Source of the DNA: Bacteroidales bacterium
Lineage (GTDB): Bacteria; Bacteroidota; Bacteroidia; Bacteroidales; UBA932
Assembly (NCBI GenBank): GCA_017428725.1
Contig: JAFRQH010000002.1
Span: 31,560-95,559, forward strand
Reading direction: 5' to 3'
DNA length: 64,000 nucleotides
Both the position numbers and the translations under genes were made by a program. Below the pieces are notes generated by a model. It was not told the DNA's origin and did no database searches. It worked only from the letters and a program-made list of their open reading frames with translations. Below are positions 45,235-52,569 of this stretch, piece after piece. Position 1 is the stretch's first letter, and each line of letters starts with the position of its first letter.

Positions 45235-46744
45235 AATCTTCCCCTGATAAAAAGGCCGACACGGACGCGATGTGCGGCACAGCGCGGGCGCTCAGGATGC
45301 GGACGCGCAGGCGCAGCACATTCTGCTCCGGGAAGCGCAGGATGCGGCAATGGCCGACATTGGTGCCGGTGACGACTTCCCGCCACCCGTCCTCCCAGAC
45401 ATCCAGCGCGAAGGATTCCACGCGCTCCCCTTTCGAAAGGTCCTCGCGAATGGCCAGGCGGTCGAAGCGGATGGCGAGGGGGCATTCCATCTCGATGCAC
45501 AACTGCTCCCGGGACGTCCCCGGCTCGACGGAATCCCGCCGCCGGGCGCCTGCGAGCAGGTCGTTGCCGTAGGTGGTGCGGATGCGGCGTCCCACCTCGG
45601 CAAGCACGGCGCTGTCGCGCGGGCTGATGCGCCCCTGGCGGTCCGGCGGGACGTTCAGCAGCAGGATGCTGTTGCCTCCCACCGCACGTTCGTACATATC
45701 AAAGACATTGTCCGCGCTGCGCACGGCCTGCTCGCCGTCGTTGCGCCAGAACCAGCCGTGGCGGATGGACACGTCCGTCTCGGCGGGCTGGTAGTGCAGC
45801 CAGAAGGGGCGTGGCTGCGCGAGCAGGCGCTCCCGGCTGCCAAGGTCCCCGTCCGTCAGGTCGTCGAACATGTTCATCTCCGCAGGGTCCTGCGCATACG
45901 GGATGACGTTCCATTCGGATGCGCGCGTCCGTCCCGCCTCGTTGCCGCACCAGCGCAGGTCTTCCTTGCCGAAGACCACGGCGTCGGGTGCGAGCGCGTG
46001 GATCAGCTCCTTCCAGGCCAGGTAGTCGTATTGCTGGCCACCCTTGCGCTTGGGATGCGCCCCGTCGAACCAGACTTCCGACACGGGGCCGTATTCGGTC
46101 AGAAGCTCGAAGAGCTGGTTCAGGAAATATTCATTGTAGTCGTCCACCTCGAAGGTGAAGGTCCGCGGGTCGGCGAAGGGCCGGCCGGGCACAGGGCGCG
46201 GGACGGTGCGCAGCGTGGCGGCGCTGCCGTTGCCGTACAGGCCGTCCGGCGCCTCCATCTGGTAGAGGTCCGCCGGCGAGAGATAGAAGCCGAACTCCAG
46301 GCCGTATTTGCGGCAGGAGGCCGCAAGTTCCTTCACGACATCCCCTTGATACGGGCTTGAAGCCACCCCGTGGGCGGTGTATCGGCACGGCCAGAGCACG
46401 AAACCGTCATGATGCTTGGCAGTGAGGATCACGCGCTTCATCCCGGCATCCCGGAAGATCGCGCACCATTGGTCGGTGTCCGGCGCCTTCAGGTCGAAGA
46501 CCGCCGGATCCTCCAAGCCGCTGCCCCACTCCACGCCCGTGAAGGTGTTGGGCCCGAAGTGGACGAAGGCGATGAAAGCGTTGTCCAGCGCGTGGAGCTG
46601 CTGGGGGGTCGGCACCACGCGCACCGCCTTGGCAAGAACCTCCGCCGGCGTGTCGTCCGCAGCCACGGACACCGTACGGGCCGTCCGGGGCCCGCAGGCA
46701 CAAAGCAGCAGCGCGGCTGCCGCAAAATACAAGAACTTGCGCAT
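45233..46744 (-). CDS. Alpha-L-fucosidase lipoprotein, GH29
   Basis: A 503-residue lipoprotein (MRKFLYFAAAALLLCACG, lipid Cys at about 15-17). The GH29 TIM barrel spans about 40-380: FVHFGPNTFTGVEWG (about 61-75), LTAKHHDGFVLWP (about 107-119) and the nucleophile Asp227 in SEVWFDGA. The C-terminal beta-sandwich (about 410-503) is F5/8-like. It would remove alpha-fucose from host or plant glycans at the cell surface. No SusCD adjoins. The start follows a -7 box by six bases. Confidence 0.9.
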   Translation of the reverse strand: MRKFLYFAAAALLLCACGPRTARTVSVAADDTPAEVLAKAVRVVPTPQQLHALDNAFIAFVHFGPNTFTGVEWGSGLEDPAVFDLKAPDTDQWCAIFRDAGMKRVILTAKHHDGFVLWPCRYTAHGVASSPYQGDVVKELAASCRKYGLEFGFYLSPADLYQMEAPDGLYGNGSAATLRTVPRPVPGRPFADPRTFTFEVDDYNEYFLNQLFELLTEYGPVSEVWFDGAHPKRKGGQQYDYLAWKELIHALAPDAVVFGKEDLRWCGNEAGRTRASEWNVIPYAQDPAEMNMFDDLTDGDLGSRERLLAQPRPFWLHYQPAETDVSIRHGWFWRNDGEQAVRSADNVFDMYERAVGGNSILLLNVPPDRQGRISPRDSAVLAEVGRRIRTTYGNDLLAGARRRDSVEPGTSREQLCIEMECPLAIRFDRLAIREDLSKGERVESFALDVWEDGWREVVTGTNVGHCRILRFPEQNVLRLRVRILSARAVPHIASVSAFLSGED

Positions 46745-46750
46745 ACCACA

Positions 46751-46780
46751 CAAATTTAGCAATTAAAATTCGTACATTTG
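46751..46780. promoter_or_regulatory. Divergent -7 boxes (fucosidase / acidic protein)
   Basis: Minus TAAATTTG at 46758-46751 ends six bases before the fucosidase ATG; plus TACATTTG at 46773-46780 precedes the gene at 46807 by 26 bp. Confidence 0.5.
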
Positions 46781-46806
46781 TGCAAACCCGTAAACAGAAC
46801 CGAGCT

Positions 46807-47250
46807 ATGGCATACGACATTTCCCTCAAACTCCCGCAGGGCTGGGTCTCCGACCTGGACAGCTACATCGACGAATCCGGCGTGGAGATCACCCACCTCT
46901 CCTGCCACCTGCCCAACGACAAGGAGCGGACCGACGAGGCGCTGATCGACGTCTACGCCGGCCCGATGCCGGAGGACACTACGGCCGCGGACCAGGCGCT
47001 CGCCAACTACGCCGACACGGTGGGCTTCGACGAGGAGGACCCCGAGGACTTCGACCCCATCACCGAATGGCCGTTCAACGGCAAGAAGGCCTACGGCTTC
47101 GAAGCCATCGCCGAGGACGATTCCCCGATGCGGATGATGTGCATCGAGCTCAAGAAAGGCACGCTCGTGATCCTCTGCATCCTCGCCAAGGACGACGACA
47201 CCCTGGTGGATGCCGTCCAGCTGGCCGAGCGGGGCCTGCGGCTCAGGTAG
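46807..47250 (+). CDS. Acidic protein of unknown function
   Basis: A 147-residue soluble protein without signal peptide, very rich in Asp/Glu (for example DEEDPEDFDPITEWPF, about 79-94). Secondary structure looks alpha/beta with a closing strand pair RMMCIELKKGTLVILCILAK (about 110-129). I do not recognise the family. The WYL regulator starts 5 bp downstream, so they form a unit, and the acidic protein could be a ligand-sensing or anti-regulator partner; this is inference from position only. Confidence 0.65.
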   Translation: MAYDISLKLPQGWVSDLDSYIDESGVEITHLSCHLPNDKERTDEALIDVYAGPMPEDTTAADQALANYADTVGFDEEDPEDFDPITEWPFNGKKAYGFEAIAEDDSPMRMMCIELKKGTLVILCILAKDDDTLVDAVQLAERGLRLR

Positions 47251-47255
47251 GCCCG

Positions 47256-48161
47256 ATGGACCAGCCCAAGATCGAGCGCGTCCTGCGCCTGATGACCCTG
47301 ATGTCCGGGAGCAGGCTCTATACCGTCGACGAACTCGCCGACAAGTTGGACACGTCCTACCGCTCGATCTACCGCTACATCGACACTTTCAAGGACTGCG
47401 GCTTCGCCGTGGAGAAGGTCCGCGGCAATGTCTACCGCCTGGCGAAGCTCTCCCCCAAGTACCCCAACCTCGACAAGCTGGTCTATTTCTCCGAGGAGGA
47501 GGCCTACCTGGTCAACCACCTGATCGACCGGCTGGACCCGACCAACGCGCTCAAGGCCGGCCTGCAGCGCAAGCTGGCGGCCATCTACAGCAGTACGAGC
47601 ATCGCGGACTACATCGACAAGCAGTCCAACGCCGCCAATGTGGAGGCGCTCTCCGCCGCCGTGCGCGACAGGTGCGCCGTGCGCCTGCTCCGCTACGAAT
47701 CCGGCCACAGCGGGCAGGTCCGGGACCGCCACGTAGAGCCTTTCGGCTTCACGACCAACTACATCGACGTCTGGGCCTACGACCTGGAGGACGGCCGCAA
47801 CAAGATCTTCAAGATCAGCCGGATGGAGGAAGTCGAAGTCCTCGACGGGGAGCCCTGGGCCCACGAGCGTGAGCACGAGCGCCAGGGGATGGACGTCTTC
47901 CGGATGGCGGGCCGCGAGGAGTTCCGCATCCGGCTGCGCCTGTCGATGAAGGCCAAGAACCTGCTGGTCGAGGAGTACCCCCTGGCCGAACGCGACCTCC
48001 TGCCGGACGGGGACGGCGCCTGGATCCTGGACACGGGGATCTGCGCCGTGGCCGGCGTGGGGCGTTTCGTCGCCGGGCTCCCCGGCGAAATCGAAATCCT
48101 CGAAGGAGAGCCGCTCCGCGCCTTCCTGCACGAAACTGCAAATTTTTTCGAAAAAATCTAG
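47256..48161 (+). CDS. WYL-domain transcriptional regulator
   Basis: A 301-residue DeoR/WYL regulator: N-terminal winged HTH (about 5-65; YTVDELADKLDTSYRSIYRY) and a C-terminal WYL-like domain (about 130-220) with the RHVEPFGFTTNYIDVWAYDL stretch that stands in for the usual PxxLxxxxGxWYL pattern, then a WCX extension. WYL domains sense nucleotides or nucleic acid and often control defence or DNA-damage genes; no such gene adjoins. An exact palindrome ATTTTTTC/GAAAAAAT lies in its last codons (48142-48157). Confidence 0.85.
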   Translation: MDQPKIERVLRLMTLMSGSRLYTVDELADKLDTSYRSIYRYIDTFKDCGFAVEKVRGNVYRLAKLSPKYPNLDKLVYFSEEEAYLVNHLIDRLDPTNALKAGLQRKLAAIYSSTSIADYIDKQSNAANVEALSAAVRDRCAVRLLRYESGHSGQVRDRHVEPFGFTTNYIDVWAYDLEDGRNKIFKISRMEEVEVLDGEPWAHEREHERQGMDVFRMAGREEFRIRLRLSMKAKNLLVEEYPLAERDLLPDGDGAWILDTGICAVAGVGRFVAGLPGEIEILEGEPLRAFLHETANFFEKI

Positions 48162-48164
48162 CGA

Positions 48165-48199
48165 TTGACAAGACCTGTCAAAACACGGGCGTACCTTTG
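48165..48199 (+). promoter_or_regulatory. Promoter for the 51-residue gene
   Basis: TTGACA at 48165-48170 and TACCTTTG at 48192-48199, spacer 24 after TTG, placed just past the WYL stop. The next start codon is at 48242. Confidence 0.6.
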
Positions 48200-48241
48200 T
48201 ATCGTTGAAACAAAGGAACACAATTGTTAAAGACTGGTCCC

Positions 48242-48397
48242 ATGAGCAAGAACGACAACATCCTCAGCCTCCGCGCCGCACTCGCGCAGCAGATTACCGA
48301 CCGTACCCACAACGAGGCCCAGGCCCGGCAGATCGCCGGCACCATCTCTTCCGATTTCCTCGAACTCTTCGGGGAGCTGGATCTTGTCCTGGCTTAA
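48242..48397 (+). CDS. Small 51-residue protein, unknown
   Basis: A short frame beginning MSKNDNILSLRAALAQQITD and ending LFGELDLVLA. It reads as a single amphipathic helical protein, without signal peptide or metal-binding residues. Support for it being real: it has its own consensus promoter 42 bp upstream, normal codon choice for this genome, and it fills the gap up to a tail-to-tail overlap (4 bp) with the fRMsr gene. Function unknown. Confidence 0.6.
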   Translation: MSKNDNILSLRAALAQQITDRTHNEAQARQIAGTISSDFLELFGELDLVLA

Positions 48398-48846
48398 AGG
48401 AGGTCCACCAACAGAGCGGCGATGGGCGCCAGACCTTCGGCATCCACGTCGTCGAAGGTAGCAAGCTCCCGGCTGTCGATGTCCAGGACACCCAGCACTT
48501 CGTCCCCGCGCATCAGCGGCACGACGATCTCGCTGCGGGAAGCGGAGCTGCAGGCGATATGGCCGGGGAATTCCTCCACGTCCGGCACGACGACGGTCCC
48601 GCCCCGCGCCCAGGCAGTCCCGCAGACACCCTTGCCGAACGGGATGCGCGTACACGCCACGGGCCCTTGGAAAGGCCCCAGAACCAACTGATTGTCCCGA
48701 ACCAGATAGAAACCGGTCCACCAGAATCCAAAAGCTTCGTGGATGGCCGACGCCGCATTGGCCAGGTTGGCCACGGGGTCGCTCTCCCCTTCCACCAGGC
48801 TCCGCACCTGCTTCAGCAGCAGGGCATATCGGTCCGCCTTGTTCAT
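48394..48846 (-). CDS. msrC: Free methionine-(R)-sulfoxide reductase (GAF)
   Basis: Reduces free Met-R-sulfoxide. The 150-residue protein is a single GAF domain with the fRMsr pattern: GFWWTGFYLV (about 40-49), GPVACTRIPFGKGVCGTAW (about 61-79) and IACSSASRSEIVVPL (about 97-111), supplying the three active-site cysteines, then LGVLDIDS. Its start overlaps the CPBP gene stop by 4 bp. Confidence 0.92.
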   Translation of the reverse strand: MNKADRYALLLKQVRSLVEGESDPVANLANAASAIHEAFGFWWTGFYLVRDNQLVLGPFQGPVACTRIPFGKGVCGTAWARGGTVVVPDVEEFPGHIACSSASRSEIVVPLMRGDEVLGVLDIDSRELATFDDVDAEGLAPIAALLVDLL

Positions 48847-49667
48847 TTGCGGCGGTCTTCGGGAGCCCTCAGGAGCAGGATCACCGCCAGGACCAGGCCG
48901 ACACCGACCGTGATGGCGGAGGCTTCCGGACCGAACGATCCGCCCGTGACGATGTCCGGCCCGCTTACGATGGGCGACAGGATCTTCTCATTCACGGGGT
49001 TCCCGGACACGGCGAACCCCAGGACGTAGCCCTGGACATAATTCCAGGTCCAGTGGATGCCGATCGGGAACCAGAGATTGCCGGAGAACTTGTAGGCCGC
49101 GCCCAGCAGCAGGCCGGCCTCGATGGCGATGGCGATGGAACTCCACCACGTGGCGCCCGGATTGGCGAAATGCGCGGCGCCGAAGAGCAGGGCCGAGAAG
49201 AAGAGCGCCGCAACGGTGTTCCAGCGGTCGTCGATCAGGCGGAACAACACGCCGCGGAAGATGACCTCCTCGCAGACGGCGACCAGCAAAAACAGGAAAA
49301 AGCCGGTGATCTGGGCGGTGTCGAACTGCGCGCCGGACACGCTGTAGCACTTGGACAGGGCCAGCACTCCCGCGATCAGGCCGAAGAACAGGATTCCGAA
49401 CAGCATGCCCTTGCACGTGTCCGGCACCATCCTGCGCATCGGCAGTTCGAGGACCGGACGACGCTCCGTCAGGTTGACCCAGACGGCGTACAGGAAGAGG
49501 ATCAGGGTACTGGCGGCAAGCATCACGACACATTGCAGCGGCCAGGACCCCAGGTCCGGGATGCTCATCGCCAGCCCCTGCAGGACGGTGAAGATCAGCA
49601 GCCCGCCCAGCAGGCACAGGATCCATTTCCAAAGCGGCATCCGCGCCGCAGAAGTATATTTACGCAT
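48843..49667 (-). CDS. CPBP-family intramembrane glutamic protease
   Basis: A 274-residue membrane protein with about eight spans. The CPBP (Abi/Rce1-like) motifs are present: EEVIFRGVLFRLI (about 134-146) and the second motif around FFSALLFGAAHFANPGATWW (about 157-176) with the catalytic His, then IGIHWTWN. Such proteases process prenylated proteins or bacteriocin precursors, or act in immunity; the substrate is unknown. A -7 box (TATCTTTG) lies at minus 49703-49696. Confidence 0.9.
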   Translation of the reverse strand: MRKYTSAARMPLWKWILCLLGGLLIFTVLQGLAMSIPDLGSWPLQCVVMLAASTLILFLYAVWVNLTERRPVLELPMRRMVPDTCKGMLFGILFFGLIAGVLALSKCYSVSGAQFDTAQITGFFLFLLVAVCEEVIFRGVLFRLIDDRWNTVAALFFSALLFGAAHFANPGATWWSSIAIAIEAGLLLGAAYKFSGNLWFPIGIHWTWNYVQGYVLGFAVSGNPVNEKILSPIVSGPDIVTGGSFGPEASAITVGVGLVLAVILLLRAPEDRRK

Positions 49668-49695
49668 CAGCAGTATCCGTTTGATAAGGGACTAC

Positions 49696-49703
49696 AAAGA
49701 TAG
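49696..49703 (-). promoter_or_regulatory. -7 box for CPBP-msrC unit
   Basis: TATCTTTG on the minus strand, 28 bp before the ATG at 49667. Confidence 0.5.
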
Positions 49704-49743
49704 CATATTTTTTCATACACGGATGCCGGCTTGAGAAAGCACG

Positions 49744-50766
49744 CTAGAGGAGCGAAGCCTTGGCCTGCTCCACCGCCGCGATGACGCGGTCGCACCAGGC
49801 GTCGAACTCCGGATCGGGGATCTGGAGCTCCGGGTGCGCCAGGATGTTGTCGATCGTCCGGCGGATCCCCTGGTCGAAGCGGGTCGTGCAGCAGAAGCCC
49901 GGGACGATGCGCTTGAGTTTCTTGTTGTCGAACAGCACCGTCCAGGCCTTGTCCCCCAGCAGCTCGCCCTGCAGGTCGTACTTGCTGACGGCCGCCAGGA
50001 AGTCGGACGACACGTAGCACGCCTTGAGCTCCACGCCCAGCGCATCCGCGATGATCTGGTAGATCTGGCGCCAGGTCAGTGTCTCGTCCGAGGTGATCTG
50101 GAAGGCGTTGCCGATGGCGTGGACATTGCCCATCAGGCCCACGAATCCCTTCGCGAAATCGGTATTGTGCGTGAGCGTCCACTGGGACAGGCCGTCGCCG
50201 TGGATGATGACCGGCTTGCCCTCGAGCATCCGCTTGAGCACCGACCAGGTCCCGTGCGCACCGTGCACGGCCAGGGGGACCTTGCGCTCGTCGTAGGTGT
50301 GGCTGGGACGGACGATCGTGACCGGGAAACCCTCCGTGCGGAACTTCTCCAGCAGGAAATCCTCGCAGGCGATCTTGTCCCGGGAATACTGCCAGTACGG
50401 GTTGGCGAGCGGGGTGCTCTCCGTGATGAAGGGGTTGACGGCGGGCTTCTGGTAAGCAGAGGCCGAACTGATATACATATACTGCTTGGTCCGCCCGCGG
50501 AACAGGCGCCAGTCGCGCGCGACCTGCTCCGGCACGAAGCCGATGAAGTCGCAGACGCAGTCCCAATGCAGGTCTCCCAGCTTGCGGGCCGTCCCTTCCT
50601 CGTCATTGATGTCGCACTGGATCAGGCGCACGCCGGCCGGGACGGCCTCCGCGCGGTTCCCCCGGTTGAGCAGATACAAGTCCCAATCCGGATCAGCCGC
50701 GACCCGGGCCGTGATGGCGGCGCTGATGGTGCCGGTGCCGCCGATAAATAGCGCTTTCTTTTTCAT
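49744..50766 (-). CDS. NAD-dependent epimerase/dehydratase (extended SDR)
   Basis: A 340-residue Rossmann protein opening KKKALFIGGTGTISAAI with the GxxGxxx dinucleotide loop. YISSASAYQK (about 103-112) and YWQYSRDKIACED give the Ser and YxxxK catalytic pattern in atypical spacing. VTIVRPSHTYDER and HGDGLSQWTLTHNTDFAKG resemble plant CSP41/sugar-nucleotide epimerase-like proteins. The substrate is not evident. A TAATTTG box lies just upstream (minus 50776-50770), four bases before the ATG. Confidence 0.85.
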   Translation of the reverse strand: MKKKALFIGGTGTISAAITARVAADPDWDLYLLNRGNRAEAVPAGVRLIQCDINDEEGTARKLGDLHWDCVCDFIGFVPEQVARDWRLFRGRTKQYMYISSASAYQKPAVNPFITESTPLANPYWQYSRDKIACEDFLLEKFRTEGFPVTIVRPSHTYDERKVPLAVHGAHGTWSVLKRMLEGKPVIIHGDGLSQWTLTHNTDFAKGFVGLMGNVHAIGNAFQITSDETLTWRQIYQIIADALGVELKACYVSSDFLAAVSKYDLQGELLGDKAWTVLFDNKKLKRIVPGFCCTTRFDQGIRRTIDNILAHPELQIPDPEFDAWCDRVIAAVEQAKASLL

Positions 50767-50809
50767 AACGCAAATTAGCAATCTTTTTTCAAAATCCGTG
50801 CGTTTTGGC

Positions 50810-50817
50810 TATTTTTG
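50810..50817 (+). promoter_or_regulatory. -7 box for STAS-kinase gene
   Basis: TATTTTTG, 15 bp before the ATG at 50833. Confidence 0.5.
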
Positions 50818-50832
50818 TGAAAACGCTTTGCG

Positions 50833-51915
50833 ATGACTCCGAACCTGATACGCCCTGCGGGCATCCTGGACGCAGATGCCGCCGGCAAGCTCCTCTCCTC
50901 CCTGACCGAGGACCATCCCTATATCCTTGACTTCTCCGACGTGGAGGCCGTCCATTTCGCGGCGCTGCGCAAGCTCCTGAACGCGCGGCGGGCCGGCTGC
51001 CGCTTCAGCATCATCAATGCCTGCGACGCCGTGGCCGAGCGCTTCGTCGACTCTGGCGTCTCCGCTTTCATCGACGTGTGCCGCAAGCCCAAGCCGCTGG
51101 ATATGTCCCAGTATGAAGAATTCGGCGCCAGCTTCCTCTCCAAGTCCTACAACAGCAAGGACGGCGATGCGATGATCAAAGTCTATGGTCCCAATGTCTC
51201 CAAGGAAATCGTCGCGCAGGAGAAGGCCGTGGCGCGCGCCGTGATGCTGTTCGGGCTGCCCACGCCCCTGGTCGGCACGATCTACGAAGACGGTGACCGT
51301 ACGGCCCTGGACTTCGAGCGCATCCCGGGCAAGCGCTCCTTCTCACGCATCATTTCCGAGGAGCCGGAGCAGTTGGAGAAGATCACCCGGCGTTTCGCGC
51401 GGATGTGCCGGCAGCTCCACGCCACGCCCTGCGACACCGCCCTCTTCCAGGACCGCGTCCTGGCGCACCGTCAGGCCGTCATCAACTGCAAGGAACTGAC
51501 CGATGCCGAGAAGGAGCCGGTCCTCGCTTTCGTGGACAGCATCCCGCACGTGACGACCTGCCTGCACGGCGACATGCAGATGAGCAACGTAATCACCACG
51601 GGCCTGGAGGATCTCTGGATCGACCTGGGCGACTTCGGCTACGGGCATCCGCTGCTGGACATCGGGATGTGGTATTTCCTGACCCGGCTCAACACGGAAG
51701 AGTTCGCGCAGCACCTCTTCCACCTCGGGCTCGAGGAGCTCGGGCGCATCTGGGACATTTTCGTCGAGGACTATGCGATGGCCTACTCCCGCAAGGACAA
51801 GGCGGCCTTCGAGCAGTCCGTAATCCCCTACGCTGCCCTTCACATGATCTATCTTGGCGCACTCTACGGCTTCCAGCCCTGGATGCTGGACTACATCCGG
51901 CAGGTCTTCAAGTAA
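50833..51915 (+). CDS. STAS domain fused to aminoglycoside-phosphotransferase-like kinase
   Basis: A 360-residue two-domain protein. Residues about 1-95 look like a STAS/anti-sigma-antagonist domain (ILDADAAGKLLSSL, ILDFSDVEAVHFAALRKLL, FSIINACDAVAERFVDSGV, which is the strand-helix pattern around the usual phospho-Ser site). Residues about 110-345 are an APH/choline-kinase-like fold: catalytic loop CLHGDMQMSNVI (His245, Asp247, Asn252) and the metal Asp in WIDLGDFGYGHPLLDIG. The kinase part resembles the TIGR02172 phosphotransferases. The substrate is unknown. It stands alone, with its own promoter. Confidence 0.8.
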   Translation: MTPNLIRPAGILDADAAGKLLSSLTEDHPYILDFSDVEAVHFAALRKLLNARRAGCRFSIINACDAVAERFVDSGVSAFIDVCRKPKPLDMSQYEEFGASFLSKSYNSKDGDAMIKVYGPNVSKEIVAQEKAVARAVMLFGLPTPLVGTIYEDGDRTALDFERIPGKRSFSRIISEEPEQLEKITRRFARMCRQLHATPCDTALFQDRVLAHRQAVINCKELTDAEKEPVLAFVDSIPHVTTCLHGDMQMSNVITTGLEDLWIDLGDFGYGHPLLDIGMWYFLTRLNTEEFAQHLFHLGLEELGRIWDIFVEDYAMAYSRKDKAAFEQSVIPYAALHMIYLGALYGFQPWMLDYIRQVFK

Positions 51916-51921
51916 GCCGGA

Positions 51922-52485
51922 CTACTCGTCGTCCAGCTTGAAAGTGACGCTGAGCCAGTAGATGTTGCCCCGCTGATCGGAGTTGGACGCTTCCGCCAGG
52001 AAACGGACTTCGTAATTGCGGAACATCTCCACGTGGACCAGCGACGAAACCGGCTCTCCGTTCCGTTCGGAGAAGAGGACATCCCAGGTCGAGAACGGTT
52101 TCACGTCCGAGGTGCTCCACCGGTCCAGCTTGCAGTTGGCGTTGATCGGTTCGCAGGTCAGATTGTAGGAGGGGTCGTTCACCAGCTCCTGGAACATCCG
52201 GTCCGCATCCGCCTTGGCCACCGCCTGGCGATCGTCCCAAGGCAGGTCCTCGAAACCGTCGCCGCGGTTGATGATGTCGATATCCATCTTCTGGGTCCCC
52301 TCGCCCTTGACCACCAGGTGGACGCCGTCCTCGATGGGCGTCTCCGAGACGATCGTGAATTCTTCGGGAGAATAGTGGAAGGAGATGTCCTCGAAGGTGT
52401 AGTAAGTCTCTTCCGGCTCGCAGGCGGGAAGGGTCAGGAGCAAGGCGGCTGCGCCAAGCCCGGCGATGATCGGTTTCAGATTCAT
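51922..52485 (-). CDS. Lipoprotein of unknown function
   Basis: A 187-residue lipoprotein: MNLKPIIAGLGAAALLLTLPACE gives a lipid Cys near residue 22. The mature part is beta-rich with acidic patches (EPEETYYTFEDISFHYSPEE) and no recognised family. It converges on the STAS-kinase gene (7 bp between stops) and diverges from the rhamnosidase. A -7 box TATATTTG lies at minus 52515-52508. Confidence 0.75.
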   Translation of the reverse strand: MNLKPIIAGLGAAALLLTLPACEPEETYYTFEDISFHYSPEEFTIVSETPIEDGVHLVVKGEGTQKMDIDIINRGDGFEDLPWDDRQAVAKADADRMFQELVNDPSYNLTCEPINANCKLDRWSTSDVKPFSTWDVLFSERNGEPVSSLVHVEMFRNYEVRFLAEASNSDQRGNIYWLSVTFKLDDE

Positions 52486-52507
52486 AATAACGTATTTTCC
52501 TCTCGTA

Positions 52508-52515
52508 CAAATATA
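52508..52515 (-). promoter_or_regulatory. -7 box for lipoprotein gene
   Basis: TATATTTG on the minus strand, 22 bp before the ATG at 52485. On the plus strand a TAACTTTA (52530-52537) may serve the rhamnosidase gene; the same TAACTTTACACG string precedes the HerA-like gene. Confidence 0.5.
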
Positions 52516-52569
52516 TGAAAACTTTTGGCTAACTTTACACGATACGACGTCAACCAATCTCACATCATA

